Positions 12,166 to 26,448 of a stretch of DNA of 64,000 nt are shown here, piece after piece; the first letter of the stretch is position 1; every line of letters starts with the position of its first letter. The DNA comes from Sipunculus nudus (taxonomy: Eukaryota > Annelida > Sipuncula > Golfingiida > Sipunculidae): contig CM049320.1 of NCBI GenBank assembly GCA_026874595.1, positions 47,442,714 through 47,506,713 on the forward strand, read 5' to 3'. A program made the translations under genes and the position numbers. Under the pieces are notes generated by a model, which was given only the letters and a program-made list of their open reading frames with translations, searched no databases and had not been told where the DNA came from.

Positions 12166-13130
12166 ACAATGTGAGAGTTTCGGGTATCAGAGAAAATCCA
12201 GGTGAAAACTGTAAAGCAGAAGTGGCCAAAATAATAGAAGAAACAGGGTTGCTAGACGGACTGAACGCAGAAGATATAGATAAACTAATGGAAAACGTGC
12301 ATCGCACCATACAGAAAAAAAAACCCAAAAAAACAAAGCTGTCATCGCCATATTATTGCCCGTTTCTATAGTCGCCCTGTCCGGAACATGGTGGTTAAGA
12401 ATGGAAACCCGCATTTAACAAGGGACCAGTTCGCGTATTTGAGGATCTCACGGCCGCAGACTTCCAATTGAAAAGGCAGGCGAAAAGACAAATGGACCAA
12501 GCTTACAATAATCACCTGAAGACACGGTTTTGGCGGGGACGCCTTTATATATTTATAGACGGCTATACGAGGTTTCCAATCCAGAACACAGATTGATCTT
12601 CAGTTGCGTAACAATTATGTGCACTCGGGTTTCGATAAACCCGGTCCACGCAAAACAAACACAGTTGGACTTGTTTTATGTAAATAGCCACTGCCGGGAC
12701 ACATACTGGACGTGTGCCTTTTCTGTATGTTACACACGCAGCTTGCAGAGGTGTACTGGGGATGCAGAGTTTATTTGTATTTATGTGAACTGGTGTTATT
12801 TGTGACCCTGTTTGATTATCTAAATTATTTAGGTTATTTTGCTATAATGAGAAAATATTTGTTTATAATGCTTGGACTTTTACCTGATTTCCCAAATGGA
12901 AAAAAATGTATTAAAATACCTGGACAATTTAGACTGTTGTTAAGCGTATAGAAAAAGAGAATTTATATTCATATGTCAGATATAAGAATACTTACTTTAA
13001 ATGTTGGAAGGATTGCAAATTATAACAAAAGAAAGAGTTTTTTTTATTGGATAAATAACTGAACTGATCAGCTGATATTCCTGCAAGAAACCCTCAGTAT
13101 TAAAAAGGATGAAGCGTTATGGCGAGCTGA
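12108..13130 (+). pseudogene. remnant of a LINE-type non-LTR retrotransposon
   Basis: The first part (to 12,371) reads NVRVSGIRENPGENC and a following acidic helix, the pattern of L1-type ORF1 (Transposase_22-like) proteins. A second stretch (about 12,420-12,560) reads like the next part of such an ORF1 in another frame. At about 12,977-13,130 a frame reads IRILTLNVGRIANYNKR and later FLQETLS, the start of an APE-type endonuclease of ORF2. It breaks off at a poly-G run at 13,132. Only the 5' part of the element remains, and it is interrupted by stops. The assignment rests on motif patterns and is moderately sure. Confidence 0.55.
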
Positions 13131-13189
13131 GGGGGGGGGGGGGGGGGGGGTTAAGTGTGTTTGCTCACGGGGAATCAAATGCCAGAGGA

Positions 13190-15520
13190 GCACTAGTATG
13201 TCTTGTTTGCGAACCTGTGAGCTTATGCGATGGTGTGGCGTCGTCCGTCGTCTTTACGTTAACCCATACTATCTTGAAAACGGCAAGAGTTATCATCACA
13301 AAATTTTATGCAAAAAATTAGTCATCTTAAACACTCTATCGGATTTTGCTTATTTTTTGGCTAACTGCATTTTCTTAGATTTTATAGGAAAAAAGCTAAA
13401 AAAGCTTTAAAAATCTTCTTCTCCAAAACTGTTCAGCCAAATTGTCCAATATTTCAGAGATATGATTCCTTAAACAATCTCTCTCAAATTTGTTCGATTG
13501 GTTTAAGTTCGGTGATTTTTGGCCGAGTTACAGGAAGTTGAACTTAGTCATCTGTCCAAAAAAGCATACTAAAATGACAATTTCAGAAACGGCCGGAGCT
13601 GTCATCACCAAATTTTATGCCAATGTTGGTCACATGAGTCATATCTGAAATTGAGGTATTGGTGGCGCCACCTGCATTGGCCTTTTTTGTACGGGGGTCA
13701 TCACCCTGAGGGCTACAAAAAAAGTCTTCTCTAAAATCATACAGCCAAATTGTTTAATATCGCACAGAAATGATCCTAGGTTAGTGATTTCTGAAGTTTG
13801 TTCAAATTGTCTCAGTTCAGTGACTTTTGGCTGAGTTATGGGAAGCTGAATTTAGTCATATGCCATAACAGCCCATTTTAGCTCAGTGGCTACAAAGATC
13901 TTCTTCTCAAAAACCACTCGGCCAAATTCTTAAATCTCCCATGTAAATTATTCTTAGATGTTGATAATTCATGTTTGTTCAAATGGTTTTGGTTCAGTGA
14001 TTTTTGGCTGAGTTATGGGAAGCTGAACATAGCCATTTTGCTGTATTTTCCCATATGAGTTAAAAACCTGCAAAACGTTTTTTGACTGACGCCACTAAGG
14101 CCAATTTGTTTAATATTTTACAAGAATAATCCCCTGAATAATTCTTATAATAATTGTCCTTTATGGTTTGAAAAATGAATTTTGGCTGAATTATAAAGAT
14201 TGGATTGAGTGATCTTGCCATATGTTAACTGTGTGAAGCAGATACATCTAGCCTGGCACCAGTTTATAAGCATCTGTTAAAACATGCCTCTAGACATTTA
14301 GATTTCAGGTTATCTATGGTTAATATTGGCAAGAATGTTTTTTAAAAGCTTTTAAAAAATGTAGATTTATGATTTTATATATTCCTCATGCCAGGCAATG
14401 TTTACAATCACAGGTATACAGCTCTATGTGGGTATATAAAGATGGTTGTACATGGATTATAAATAATTGGTATCCATACTCAACGTAATTCAAGATATTG
14501 CCATCAGTGAGATGTATTTGTATTATAATTTTGCATTCAATATGCATCTGTAGTCATTTTTAGCGAACCTGTGAGCTAATGCTATGGTGTATCAGCATAC
14601 GTCATCTGTACGTTAAACCATACTATCTCAAAAACGACTGGAGCTAGCATCATGAAATTTAATGCAAAAAAAATAGCCATCTGAAAAACTCTGCATTTTC
14701 TTAGATTTTATTGAGAAAAAGATAAAAAAAACTTTAAAAATTATCTCCTCCAAAAGAGTTAAGCCAAATTGTTCAATATTTCTCAGAAATAATCTTTTAT
14801 ACCATCTCTCTCAAGTTTGTTTGAATGGTTCAAGTTTGGTGAATTTTGGCCGAGTTACAGGAAGTTGAACTTAGTCATCTGTCCAAAAAGCATACTAAAA
14901 TGACAATCTCAGAAACGGCCGGAGCAATAATCACCAAATTTTATTGGTCACATGAGTCAAATATGAAATTCAGGTATTGGTGGCGCCACCTGCATTGACC
15001 TTTTTTTTTTGTACGGGGGTCATTGGTCATCTGTACATTAACCCATAATCTCTCAGGAATAGCAGGAGCTAACACCCCCAGATTTTATGCAATAATCTGT
15101 CACATATCAAATGTTGTGGGATTCAGCTTATTTTTTTGCTATCTGCATTTAATAAGATTTAATAAGGAAAAAGCTGAAAAACCTTTGAAAGTCTTCTTCT
15201 TGTAAACGGTCCAGCCAAATTGTTCAATATTTTAAAGAAATAATCCCAGAGGCAAACCCTCTCAAGTTTGTTCAAATGGTTTGCATTTGATGAATTTTAG
15301 CGGAGTTACACGAATTTTAACTTAGTCATTTGGCCAAGTAAGCATTCTAACATAGTAATCTCAGAAATGACAGAAACTATAGCATTACCGAGTATTGTGC
15401 AAATGTTGGTCACATGACTCATATTTGAAGTTGCAGATTTTGTGGTGAAACCTACATTGACCTGTTTTTGTGGACAAAAATCTCATAATTTTAGCTTCTT
15501 TCAGCTTAAAATGTTTCTGA
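13190..15520. repeat. old diverged tandem duplications
   Basis: Phrases such as GCGAACCTGTGAGCT (about 13,207 and 14,565), GAAACGGCCGGAGC (about 13,586 and 14,913) and GGTGGCGCCACCTGCATTG (about 13,660 and 14,977) recur. The period is about 1.35 kb, with further partial copies to 15.5 kb. No conserved reading frame is seen. I do not recognise the repeat family. Confidence 0.7.
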
Positions 15521-15959
15521 TGAAACTGTCAAGTTGAATCGTTCAATTTTTCAACAGAATTATCCTAGGACATGGTTCTTTCAATCATATCAGAAAAGCT
15601 AAAGTTGGTCTCATGGCCATTATTATGTCTATTTCAAACTGAGGACTGCAAAACTGTTCTTCTACAAAATTATTGTTTCAATTATAACTTCTGTAACATT
15701 GCACAAAAATTATTCTTAGATGGCCTTTGTTCAAGTTAGCTTGAATGATTTTTTGGCAGAATTATTGGACCTTTAACAATGAAAGAAATGCATCTTTTAT
15801 TATTCTAGATTTTTTAATAAAAAGTTTATGAATATGTCAGCTTGAAAAAAAGCATTTTAGCCAAGTCTTTCAGTATGTGTAAACAGATTTACCAACAGGC
15901 CAAGATTGTGTCTGTATCTTTAAATAGGTTGAGAAACTGCGACTGTTTCCGATTTGGCA

Positions 15960-16510
15960 ACAGATCAAGAGTTCATTCAGTGCAGCCAGCTATAAGTCAA
16001 GAGTTCAATCAGTGCAGCCAAGCACAAGGCATGTGATCACCTCATGGGTGATATGTGAACACCTCATGGGCAACATGTGATCACCTCCTGGATGTCATGC
16101 CCCACAGGGCTGCATGTGGAGCCAATCTGTGAGCTATTGCAATGGTGTAGTGGCTTCTATAACAGATTTTGCAATAGGCCAAAGGTCAGTCTGGATCTAT
16201 TTATAGCTTTGGCAGACTGCAACAGGTCAAGAGTTCACTCAGTGCAGCCAGGTATAGGTCAGGAATTCACTCAGTGCAGTAGCTGCATACTATTTACGGC
16301 GTTGGCAGACTGCCCACTGCATCAGATTTGGCACCAAAGTTCAGCCTGGATCTATTTATAGCTTTGGCAGACTGCCATCTGTGTTAGATTATGCAACAGG
16401 TCAATGTTCACTCAGTGCAGCCAGGTACAGGTCAAAAGTTCACTCAGTCTAGCCAGGTGCAGGTCATGAGTTAACTCAGTGCAGTAGCCTGAGCCAGCAA
16501 ATTTGTCACA
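15960..16510. repeat. tandem GTTCACTCAGTGCAGCCAGG-type repeats
   Basis: Imperfect copies of a 20-40 bp unit (AAGAGTTCACTCAGTGCAGC) recur six or more times. They are interleaved with ATCTATTTATAGCTTTGGCA segments (about 16,195 and 16,350). No gene is evident. Confidence 0.6.
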
Positions 16511-16918
16511 GTTCACTCGGGGCAACTGCCTTTCTCACCTAAGCCTGGTCAGCCCCATGCATCAGACTCTAGGTAAGTTTGATGTATTGGTCTAATATTT
16601 TGACCTGTCTATTTTTCTTTGATGGCTTTCTCGTTCACAAGACAGGTGTCGCCACAGCAGTGTATGTGCCTGCTTATTTCTACAGAGGAATTTGATATAT
16701 CAGCCTGTAATTGGGCATATTTATACATATCGAACAGCTTTGTTGTATACAAGACTGGTGATGCCAGCTACAATCATTTTTGTGTTGTGTGCACCAATGC
16801 CAGAATTTCAGCAGTGATGTTTGTGTAATTGAATTACATATCAATTTTTGTAACCTTCATCTTCTTTTAATATATAGTGCAGCCACAAGCCATTGGCCAT
16901 TAAACATTAATATACATG

Positions 16919-16927
16919 TATATATAT

Positions 16928-16959
<32 letters not shown>

Positions 16960-16970
16960 TATACAAGTAA
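16919..16970. repeat. compound AT/AC microsatellite
   Basis: Runs of TA, then CA, then TA dinucleotides. A simple repeat. Confidence 0.9.
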
Positions 16971-17812
16971 TATATTTATATATGTTTACGGGGAAAACTG
17001 TAAAAGAAGATCCGTCGAGACGTAAGATCAAACAATTAATGCATTGACCACATTTGTGTATGACACAGGTGTATCCCGAAAGTCAATAAAACGCGGGTTA
17101 CGAGTGTTCGCAACAGCTGATTAATCGCAAAATTAAGAGAGATGTACGAAAGGTTTCTCGCACACTTCGCAAAAAAAAAAAAAAAAAATTGCGAGCCTTC
17201 GCAAACCTTATTTACGCAAATTTGCGAATTTTTCGATCACATAGGCCTATATGCTTGAATGTACATCTATCGGGTCGCAGGTTATCGTGATGCGTAGGCA
17301 AAAAAGGGTGTGGCTCTCAGGCACTTTTTATCAGAAACCCTGTGCGGGCGGGCGATATTTTACCTTTGTTTTGCATGTTTCGATAAAAATGTCATTTGAT
17401 CAGGGAAAAGCATGAAAATAACAGAATTGTTTTGCTAAACAGGCAAAAGCACTACATAACAAAAGAAATCTGATCAAAATTGTATATTTTCTTCTAGAAA
17501 GATGAAAAATAAAATAAAAATTTATTTGGGGGGGGGAGGGGGGCGTGAATTGACGCAGGGGCTGCCTGAGAACCATACCATTTATTATTTTTTTGCCCTT
17601 TTACAGTCGCACAAGGTCGCACGAAGTCTAGGGTCTTGCATGCGATTGAGGTCCTTGACAAATATTCACAAACATATGTAGGCCTACTATGTAACAGATG
17701 TAAAGAAAATGGCAACCAAATTCACGTCGTGGTTGGTTCAGTGTGATGTGTACACGTGTGGAGTGTCACCACCAAAGTAGTAAACACAATATTGACTTAA
17801 AATTTTTTAAAA

Positions 17813-17818
17813 AGATTC
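17813..17818. repeat. target-site duplication, left copy (AGATTC)
   Basis: AGATTC lies immediately left of the TACGGAAGCG terminus. A perfect copy lies right of the other terminus at 24,759-24,764. Confidence 0.8.
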
Positions 17819-17859
17819 TACGGAAGCGTATTGCTGCCACCTGGTAAAAGAAAAATAAA

Positions 17860-18118
17860 TTATTTATCTCGTACATACGACATACTATCTCGTACGTACG
17901 ACATAGTATCTCGTACGTACGACATACTATCTCGTACGTACGACATATTATCTCGTACGTACGACATAGTATCTCGTACGTACGACATATTATCTCGTAC
18001 GTACGATATACTATCTCGTACGTACGACATATTATCTCGTACGTACGACATATTATCTCGTACGTACGACATATTATCTCGTACGTACGACATACTATCT
18101 CGTACGTACGACATAATA
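17860..18118. repeat. 21-bp tandem array, left arm (about 12 units)
   Basis: The unit is TATCTCGTACGTACGACATA plus one variable base. It contains the 10-bp palindrome CGTACGTACG. Because 21 is a multiple of three, it yields an open frame repeating seven residues, which is a by-product and not a gene. Confidence 0.9.
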
Positions 18119-19518
18119 AATCTCACGGATTTGATTCATAGACTAGATAACATGCCAACAGATATATGTATAAGCAATATGTATATGTTAAATAATGTAT
18201 GTTTTCACATTAACTATATATACAATATCTCCACCTCCTTGCAAACCGCTGGACCACCATTGAAAACAACACACACAATCACATATATCTATTTATTTAT
18301 AGTATATATTTAAATGCTATCCGATTCACATTTTTGTGTGTGTCCAGGTTTCTGTAATATTTCAAGCAAGCGAAATATACATCAAATCGTTGTCTGACAA
18401 TCATATAAAGAACTCATTTTACGACAGGTGATTAAATAATGTTAGCAGTATATGATATTATAATAGTGAGCCTGTCATAATGTTAATAAGAAAAAAATCT
18501 TGCCTTTGCCAAACTAAAACTACTTTTTTTAGAAAGAAGGGTTCGGACAAGAGGTACATTTCCCAAATAGCCTGATTTTAAGTAACTGAGAATGATTATT
18601 TGTACGGCAGGTTTCTAATATTCTAAACTTGATCTTTCTAAGAACTAGATTTATACATAACACATCGTGTAGTTGACCTTTTAAATTATTTAATGCATAT
18701 ACAGCCATGATATGATTGTTGGGTAGCTGAATAGAAAACAATCCATTTAATGGGGTACGTATAATTTTTATTTTGAACTAAATTATAAAAAAAATATATT
18801 AAAAACTATCACTCATAGGCGTGCGATTAATCTGTGACAGAAGAATACGAAATTAAAAAATAAGTCTTAACCGCATATGTCAGGCTGAAGTGGTGGTAAA
18901 ATCTACACCTCAAATTTGTCTCATTCGCGGATTGGTATAAGATCATGTATGTGGTACATGTACGTGTAACTCGCCCTTTTGTAAACGGCATGAAGTTCAA
19001 CTTATTGGTTCAAGCACTTCGTTTAATTAAATATGAATCATGAACCTCTCCTAATGGGCATCTCTGTATTACAGAACCTCTATAAGTGTCTGTTAAGTGT
19101 TTACATAAGAAGGCCCGGTGACCAGAGGAAAGATCTTGGTCGCGCACTTGCGACAATTATAAAAAAATAAAAGAAACATAAAAGAAGAAACACCTTGAAA
19201 AGCTTGAAAACCCTTGAATTGTGAAATTATGCTGTTCCACCACCAGGTGGCGTGAGCGCTGTGTTTGTCTCGTTTCTAAACGATTGGTCTCGTTTCAAAA
19301 TTTTATTTCCATTTCAAATTTGCCATATAAGCATAGGAATCCCCCGCAAGTAACAATAACTAATTGTGTCCCTTGAACATGTTGGGATATTTTATCTGGT
19401 CAAACAAGAACATCTGATAAACATTACATGTATTACTTATGACATTAATAGTATCCACCGGCTGAGCCATTCTAACACAGCGCTGGTATTATATCACAAG
19501 GATTTCAGTCTTTTCACT

Positions 19519-19645
<127 letters not shown>

Positions 19646-19997
19646 GATTGTATAGTAGAGAGTTTAAATGAAAAAAAGGACGTACCTATTTACATTTTAC
19701 AAACCCTGGGGGGGGGGGGGGATGAACTCGAAAATTTATAGTTTTGTCGTTATCTCATTCGTTATGGTACTTTAACGAGAAAACAACGAGAATCAAACGA
19801 GAAAACAACGAGCGTAACTCGAAACCCTTCGTTGTTGTCTCGTTATATGTATCCACATTTTAAGTAACGAAACAGCGTTAGCCTCTTTCGTTGCCGTTTC
19901 TAATAAGGTTCTTTGAAGCACGTAATGCCAATATTCCTATACTTTTCTGAATCCCGTGCTAGTTGTGAGAGATTATAACCATTTCTTGGGCTTGGGA

Positions 19998-20042
<45 letters not shown>

Positions 20043-20059
20043 CCTTTCCCCTAATAATC

Positions 20060-22170
20060 TCCATGATATGTAAGCTGGTTTTAATGTGCATACATAAAAG
20101 CTTCACTTGACGCAATACAAAGCGTTCCTCTATTTACAAGATGGAAGTCTTTGTTGGTGTCCTGCTACCAAATCATGTTTACAAACTATAAACATTGTTT
20201 TAAAAGCAACTTTATGAAGACGATTGAGACCGAAAGCAAAGGGAATACTTTTACTTTCCAAAATTCCTCATCTATATTATCAGATGAATAAAAATAAAAA
20301 AACACGGCAAAGAAATAAAGCATTTTTGTTAATTTTTAAATATCTGCCAATCGTAATCCAAAGAGGCCATCTGTAGGCAAACAATACGGAACTATATGAG
20401 ATTGCAAACGGCAGAAGAAGGCATTGCTGGATTTACTTGTGCAAACAGCTACTTCTGGTCATTCTCAACGCGGGTTCGTGTCCGGCGTTCATGGTGATCA
20501 AAAGAACGGTTTCACTTAATGGCTAGCAGGTATTAAACGAGATTTGTAAAGCTCTAACATTTATGATGTGTGCTCTGCTACAGGATGTCTCAAAATGTCT
20601 GAAAGGTAGAAAAGCTCATAACAATAAAGTGCATATTTAGAAAAAATAGGCATTCCATGATGGTAGACCAAAAGCGATTTGGTTAAACATATTTTAAAGG
20701 GGCCCAATCACCTATAAAGCATGTTGAATAAACACGAAAAATAGATTTTTCTCTTTAAGATAAATCTGTACTTGCCAAAATTTTCCCTTGAAATTATTCA
20801 AAACAGTGGACCAAAGGTGTAAAGATAAACACAGCATATGCATATCCGAGCCACAACATGTGTACACTAGGAGATGCCCTGACTGACTTTGCCTAAAAAA
20901 TGTAATACATGTTCCCACTGGCTGAAACATCACGTTTCCGCCTCACATTCAGACCTCCGGTTTGACAGCCTTGTTATGGTAAACAGAAACACACGGACTG
21001 TGTTTACAAACACACGAGTCATATAAAGTTATCAAACAACCGTAGACTGAGACTGAGACTGTGTGCCGGGATGGTGTAGGCCCGAAACTTTAGAAAGAAC
21101 ACTCATAATATAGCTTCTGATTATGTCCCTTAACTTCAGCACCTTTAATGTGTGTTTTTAAATCATGATTATTTGTATTATATTAATAATGAATAACATC
21201 AAAATGGTGTTGTATGGTGTTATAAATCCTGTTTTATTTCTAATTGTGTAATTGTAAAGGTTGTTTCCATATGCGCGTGTATGCAGACTGGCAGACGTAT
21301 ATTTGTGTACAATGGTATCGAGCAGGCCTTCTACAAAAAAAAGTGTGACGTGATTTTAGCCCGAGTCCCGAGTTCACATAGATCCTATGCGTGAAAATCG
21401 CTCCTGTGACGATTTTCACGTATACACGCACATTCGCAAATACGATGACGAATACATCGAAACACCCCAGTTGACAAATCATATATGAGCGATGTTTTAC
21501 ACATATACGCGCACATGGAAACACATCTATGCTTACGGTTGAAATGAACGCTTATTCCGAGATTATTATGTATGGAAGAAATAAAACACATGCACATTTT
21601 CTACTTATATGTATACAAATTATCCGTTCTACGTTTCAAAACTGAGATGTGATATCAGTATTATAAAATTTGTTTAAAATACGTTTTAATTAGTTTTATA
21701 TTGTTTCAGGAAAACTATCTTTATTATGATTACATTCCCCTCGGTCATTTAAAATTGGTTCTATCGATAATTATACGTGATGGAACGTTTTGCAGTAAAT
21801 TATATTTTATACCGATATATTTATCGTGGATTTTTACACACTCATTGTTCATTGCATAAATTACAGAATTAAATATTACAACCAGAGACTAATTGCACAA
21901 TGTCCATCTTCAATAAGGGACTGAAGGGACATTCTCAGCTCGTCTTTTATTATATGGCTGATTTTGCCTCTTATTTTCCATTCTCATGCAAGCAATATAG
22001 ATAAATGCAACGCAACAAAAATTTCCTTATACCGGTATGCATTTAGAAAATATTTGCACCATAATCACGAGCAATTTTCCTCACTTCATTGGTTTGTTAG
22101 GTGCTGTAAACCTTCATATGATTCGGAATGTGGTCCAGGTATGCGGTCGCGGATAAAATACATGTATGTG

Positions 22171-22236
<66 letters not shown>

Positions 22237-22920
22237 CGACTATTTTCCCTGTAATGTAAAACATGACTAGATAGGATTAAGAAAACGGCAGCTTATATGT
22301 AAACATAAATTGACAAATCAAGAGTGGATCATAAGGGAATGTTTTATATACATTTGCAATGATTTCGTTTCCAGGCGAGGACATTTTTCCTTATGGTTTA
22401 TAACGATTAACACATTTAATTCTGAAATACCCCAACTAAAATGTACGTGGTTGCTCTCCAGACCCAATCCGCGTTTAAATTTTGTTATTAGACGGGTCGC
22501 TATATGATCCGACATTTTATTGTCCGATGTCCGATGAGGCCGGATATGTTCCACAACCGAATAAAAGGAAACCGTATACCTCATGAAATCATAATTTTGA
22601 CTCGATCCACAATCACGCCCGTACCGCATCCGCAACCCCTTAAAGGATTCGTAGTTCTGAGTATATATGTTAATATTTGAATGAGTTAAATTCTGTTAAA
22701 TGTTCTCTGCTTTCCCAACTTTGAACAAGAAGAGATAAAAAAAACCGATAGCCGTCTTACATGTAATTAATATTTTACAATAAAATATTTTTCTTCCGTT
22801 GTCGCACTATTTATTACGAATAATGGTATTTTCATTCGCTTGCAGCTCTAAAATGTGTATTACATAGAGACAAAGGTATATACAACGATATAAATTGTCA
22901 TCACAACTATTGCAATAAAC
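20060..22920. other. interior of long-TIR element, no gene recognised
   Basis: This is AT-rich sequence with short frames only, plus a long (AT)n run at 22,172-22,235. No transposase, polymerase or integrase motif could be read on either strand. Confidence 0.6.
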
Positions 22921-22981
22921 TTCCATGCATGGATGATTGCGTTCGGTTCTCTAGGAAAAGAAGGATATATCAGATCAATAT

Positions 22982-22983
<2 letters not shown>

Positions 22984-23045
<62 letters not shown>

Positions 23046-23046
23046 T
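22984..23046. repeat. (AT)n(GT)n microsatellite
   Basis: An AT run followed by GT repeats. Confidence 0.95.
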
Positions 23047-24526
23047 TGTGTGAAAATGAAGTTATAGGTTGTAATAATTTGTTATTATTTTCACATGTCA
23101 TTACATATGGTAGGCACGGGACAAGAAATGAATTAGGTTGACTTATCTCAGTCGGGTAAGTAGAAAAATACCGTCTGACGACACTTGAACACGTGTTCGT
23201 TACCGTAACGGATGGTCCGGACCGTCCGTTAAAATAACGAAAAAACTGAGGCAATTACGAACGAGAAGAATTTAAAGAAAGTTTCGAGTTACCCAAAAAA
23301 TTGTGTAACGATGGAGACGAGTTCGTTATGCATTCGTTCGGCTTACGAATGCTTCAAGTTCACCCCCCCCCCCCCCCAGGTATTTTGAGTATACATGAAG
23401 TACAATTTAGTCCCCTCAAACTATTACGGGATCTTTCAATATTTTTTTCTTCGTTTGCTTTCTCCTCTGTAAAAGTGCAAAAAAACTTGCCCTGGGCGCG
23501 ATCAATGAGGAAAAACAAACAGCGCTCACGCCACCTTGTGACCGTAAAAATAAACTTCACAAATCAAGGTTTTCCAAGCTTTTCTGGGTGATTTTCTTTC
23601 ATGTTTCTTCTCTTTTTTTATAATTGTCGCGTGTGCTAGACTCAGATCTTGCTTCTGGTCACGCGGTCTTGTTATTGTAAACAGACAAAGGTGCGCTGTG
23701 TTTACTCACACACAGAACCATAATAACGGATACAAAAGCGGTAAACAGGAGATATGAAGCCCGTGTATCGGCATGGATTTGTTGAACAACTTTTGTATTC
23801 AGCCAAAATGAGTTAATAATGTGAGACAAAACACATATTATTACAAAAGAATATGAACCTTGAGTGTCAATATAATGGTGCCATGTCTGTAATACAGAGA
23901 TGCCCGTAAGGAGAGGTTCCTGATTTATATATTATGAAACGAAGTGCTTGATCCCATCAGTTGAACTTCATGCCGTTTACGGTAGGGCGAGTGACACTGT
24001 GCGTTATGTCATAAATCTAGTTCTTATACAGATCAATTTTGGAATATAAGAAACCTGCCCCACATATATCCATTCTCAATTACTTACAATCAGGCTATTT
24101 GTTAGCTGTACCTCTTGTCCGAACCCTTCTTTCACCAAAAGGTAGTTTCAATTTGGCAAAGGCAATAATTTTTTTTCTTATTAATATTACACTGCTAACA
24201 AAATTTAATAGAGAATAACCTACTTAAAAATAAAAGTTCTGTATATGACTGGCAGACAACGATTTGATAAATTTCTTTTCCTTAAAATATTTCCGAAACC
24301 TAAACACAAAGAAACAACAACAAAAAAATCAATAGCATTTTAATTTATAGTATAAATAAATAAATAAATGCATTAATAAACATATGTATTTTTTTTTTTT
24401 TCAACGGTGTTCCGACGGTTTGCAAGGTGAAGATGTTGTGTAGTTAGGGTAACATATATAAAATGCTTATACATATATCAGTTGGCCTGTTGTGTATTCT
24501 GTGATTCAGATGCGGAAGATTAATTA

Positions 24527-24716
24527 TGTCGTACGTACGAGATAATATGTCGTACGTACGAGATAGTATGCCGTACGTACGAGATAATATGTCGTACGTA
24601 CGAGATATTATGTCGTACGTACGAGATAATATGTCGTACGTACGAGATACTATGTCGTACGTACGAGATAGTATGTCGTACGTACGAGATAGTAAGTCGT
24701 ACGTACGAGATAAATA
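24527..24716. repeat. 21-bp tandem array, right arm (about 9 units, inverted)
   Basis: The inverse of the left array: TATGTCGTACGTACGAGATA units. The copy number differs from the left arm (about 9 against about 12). Confidence 0.9.
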
Positions 24717-24758
24717 ATTTATTTTTCTTTTACCAGGTGGCAGCAATACGCTTCCGTA

Positions 24759-24764
24759 AGATTC
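24759..24764. repeat. target-site duplication, right copy (AGATTC)
   Basis: Perfect match to 17,813-17,818, directly outside the right terminus. Confidence 0.8.
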
Positions 24765-25703
24765 TCATTTCTGTAAGAGATTTTTTTTCTCATTTCTGTA
24801 GTCACAAATGTAAAACTCCTGTAAAATGTAAATTCAATACGTTTGTACTGGTATTTTTTACTTTTACATGCAAGTGCCATCTCATTTTCAATAATGTTTA
24901 TTCAATACTCTTTGTTTTTAAAGACTTTTAATTATTTCATTCAGTATGTCTGCTTATTGCGTATAAGTCATAGCCATCTTTGTTACTATTTTCAAAAATA
25001 AAATTGGTATGTTTTGCATTTTCTTCTAATGTCTATTCCATGTTTCTTTTGTATGTATATATGTAATATTGTTGATCAGTTTCTCATGTTACATGGTAAA
25101 TGTGTAGGTGACTATTTGTCAAAGACCCCGACCACATTATAGGCACGATTTTGGCCGACCGTGTGCGACTATACGCTGTTCCGCAACATGTTCCGAACAC
25201 AACACTTACATATAACGAGATTTTTATATTAATAGCGTAACGCGATTTGTGTGATTTTCCGTATCTCCGGATTTTCGGTGGATTTCCATTACCACCGTAC
25301 GGATTGCGCGTTCATCCCAAACCGTGCATAGCACGGGTAATTGCTAGTATGATATAATACGTGATAAGTGGGCCTTAAATCACTTATTTAAAGAAGTTTA
25401 AAACATTATGAATTTTTTTTACCATAACATTAAATCTTGGACACACAATAATTATTCAATAAATTATAAAGAGAAAAGACCAGACTAAATATTTGAAAGT
25501 TGTGGAATTGTTTTATTGTAACTATTTCCAAGAATACGAAACTGAAATAAAACATGAAATAATTTCATTTTATACCACAAATATCTATCAAAATTATGTA
25601 TAGGTAAAATTTTAAAAAAAAATGATTAAAAGTTAAAGCATCGAAAGTTAAACGGATACATTCCCTTATACATAAACATATGGACAAACACTTAATACAG
25701 ATA

Positions 25704-25772
<69 letters not shown>

Positions 25773-26442
25773 ACTCCAACTTTTGCTGCATATCACTGAA
25801 TTACAAGCACCTGTTATATACAATTACATAAGTCTTTATTCATAGTAAAAAAATGCAGAAATGTGTATGTTCAGTGTATATACCTCGAAACTTTAGTTCT
25901 TATTTTAAAGATGTTGGCATCCCGGACTTTTTATCATAAGAACTCACAAGACATAATTTATAATCATTCTAGATTGCCACGTACTTATATGGCGCTGAAC
26001 AGGTACCAAAATAAATATGTACAGGCATTTTGAATACGCATAAACACAAGCTTGCACAACACATATACATGAATAGAGCAAATATAAAAAAAAAATATGT
26101 GTATTTTATACAATTTATCCTGCTTATACTTTTTGCATTTTTCGCACAACCATTAAACATCCATTAAATTGGTTGGCTCAACTCTGCCACAGTCACATTG
26201 GTACCAAATTTCAGGCCTTGGCAGCAACTAAATAGGTAACATCTGGAAATAAGGTACGTTTATGTTATTCCTAATACAGTTTGCACCTTTAATAAAACAA
26301 GGGACCCATGGTTCACGGCGCTCAGCTGAAGGTTAAAACAATTAAGGAAATTCAAAATCTGCTGATTTCTATTACAATGTTTTTTTTATATGTATAAGCA
26401 TATGAGAAGCTTAAAGGAAATGGCCCTCATACTTGGCTATAG
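24765..26442. other. non-coding host DNA between two elements
   Basis: AT-rich sequence with a long (AT)n run at 25,707-25,768. No coding or RNA gene is recognised. Confidence 0.65.
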
Positions 26443-26448
26443 TAAAGA
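26443..26448. repeat. target-site duplication of Polinton, left (TAAAGA)
   Basis: Six bases left of the AGTAGTGC terminus read TAAAGA. The six bases right of the other terminus (58,706-58,711) read TAAAGT, a 5/6 match. Maverick/Polinton elements make 6-bp duplications. Confidence 0.7.

Noticed and set aside
13109-13410. Gly-rich protein frame
   Set aside because: It arises from a poly-G run, and the rest belongs to a diverged repeat.
17860-18118. CRISPR array
   Set aside because: Units are contiguous 21-bp tandem copies without unique spacers, and the genome is eukaryotic.
17831-18313. Open frame with repeated SRTYDI residues (and its inverse at 24,444-24,746)
   Set aside because: It is a by-product of the 21-bp array, whose length is a multiple of three. 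Both strands are open, and it lies in the arms of a non-coding element.
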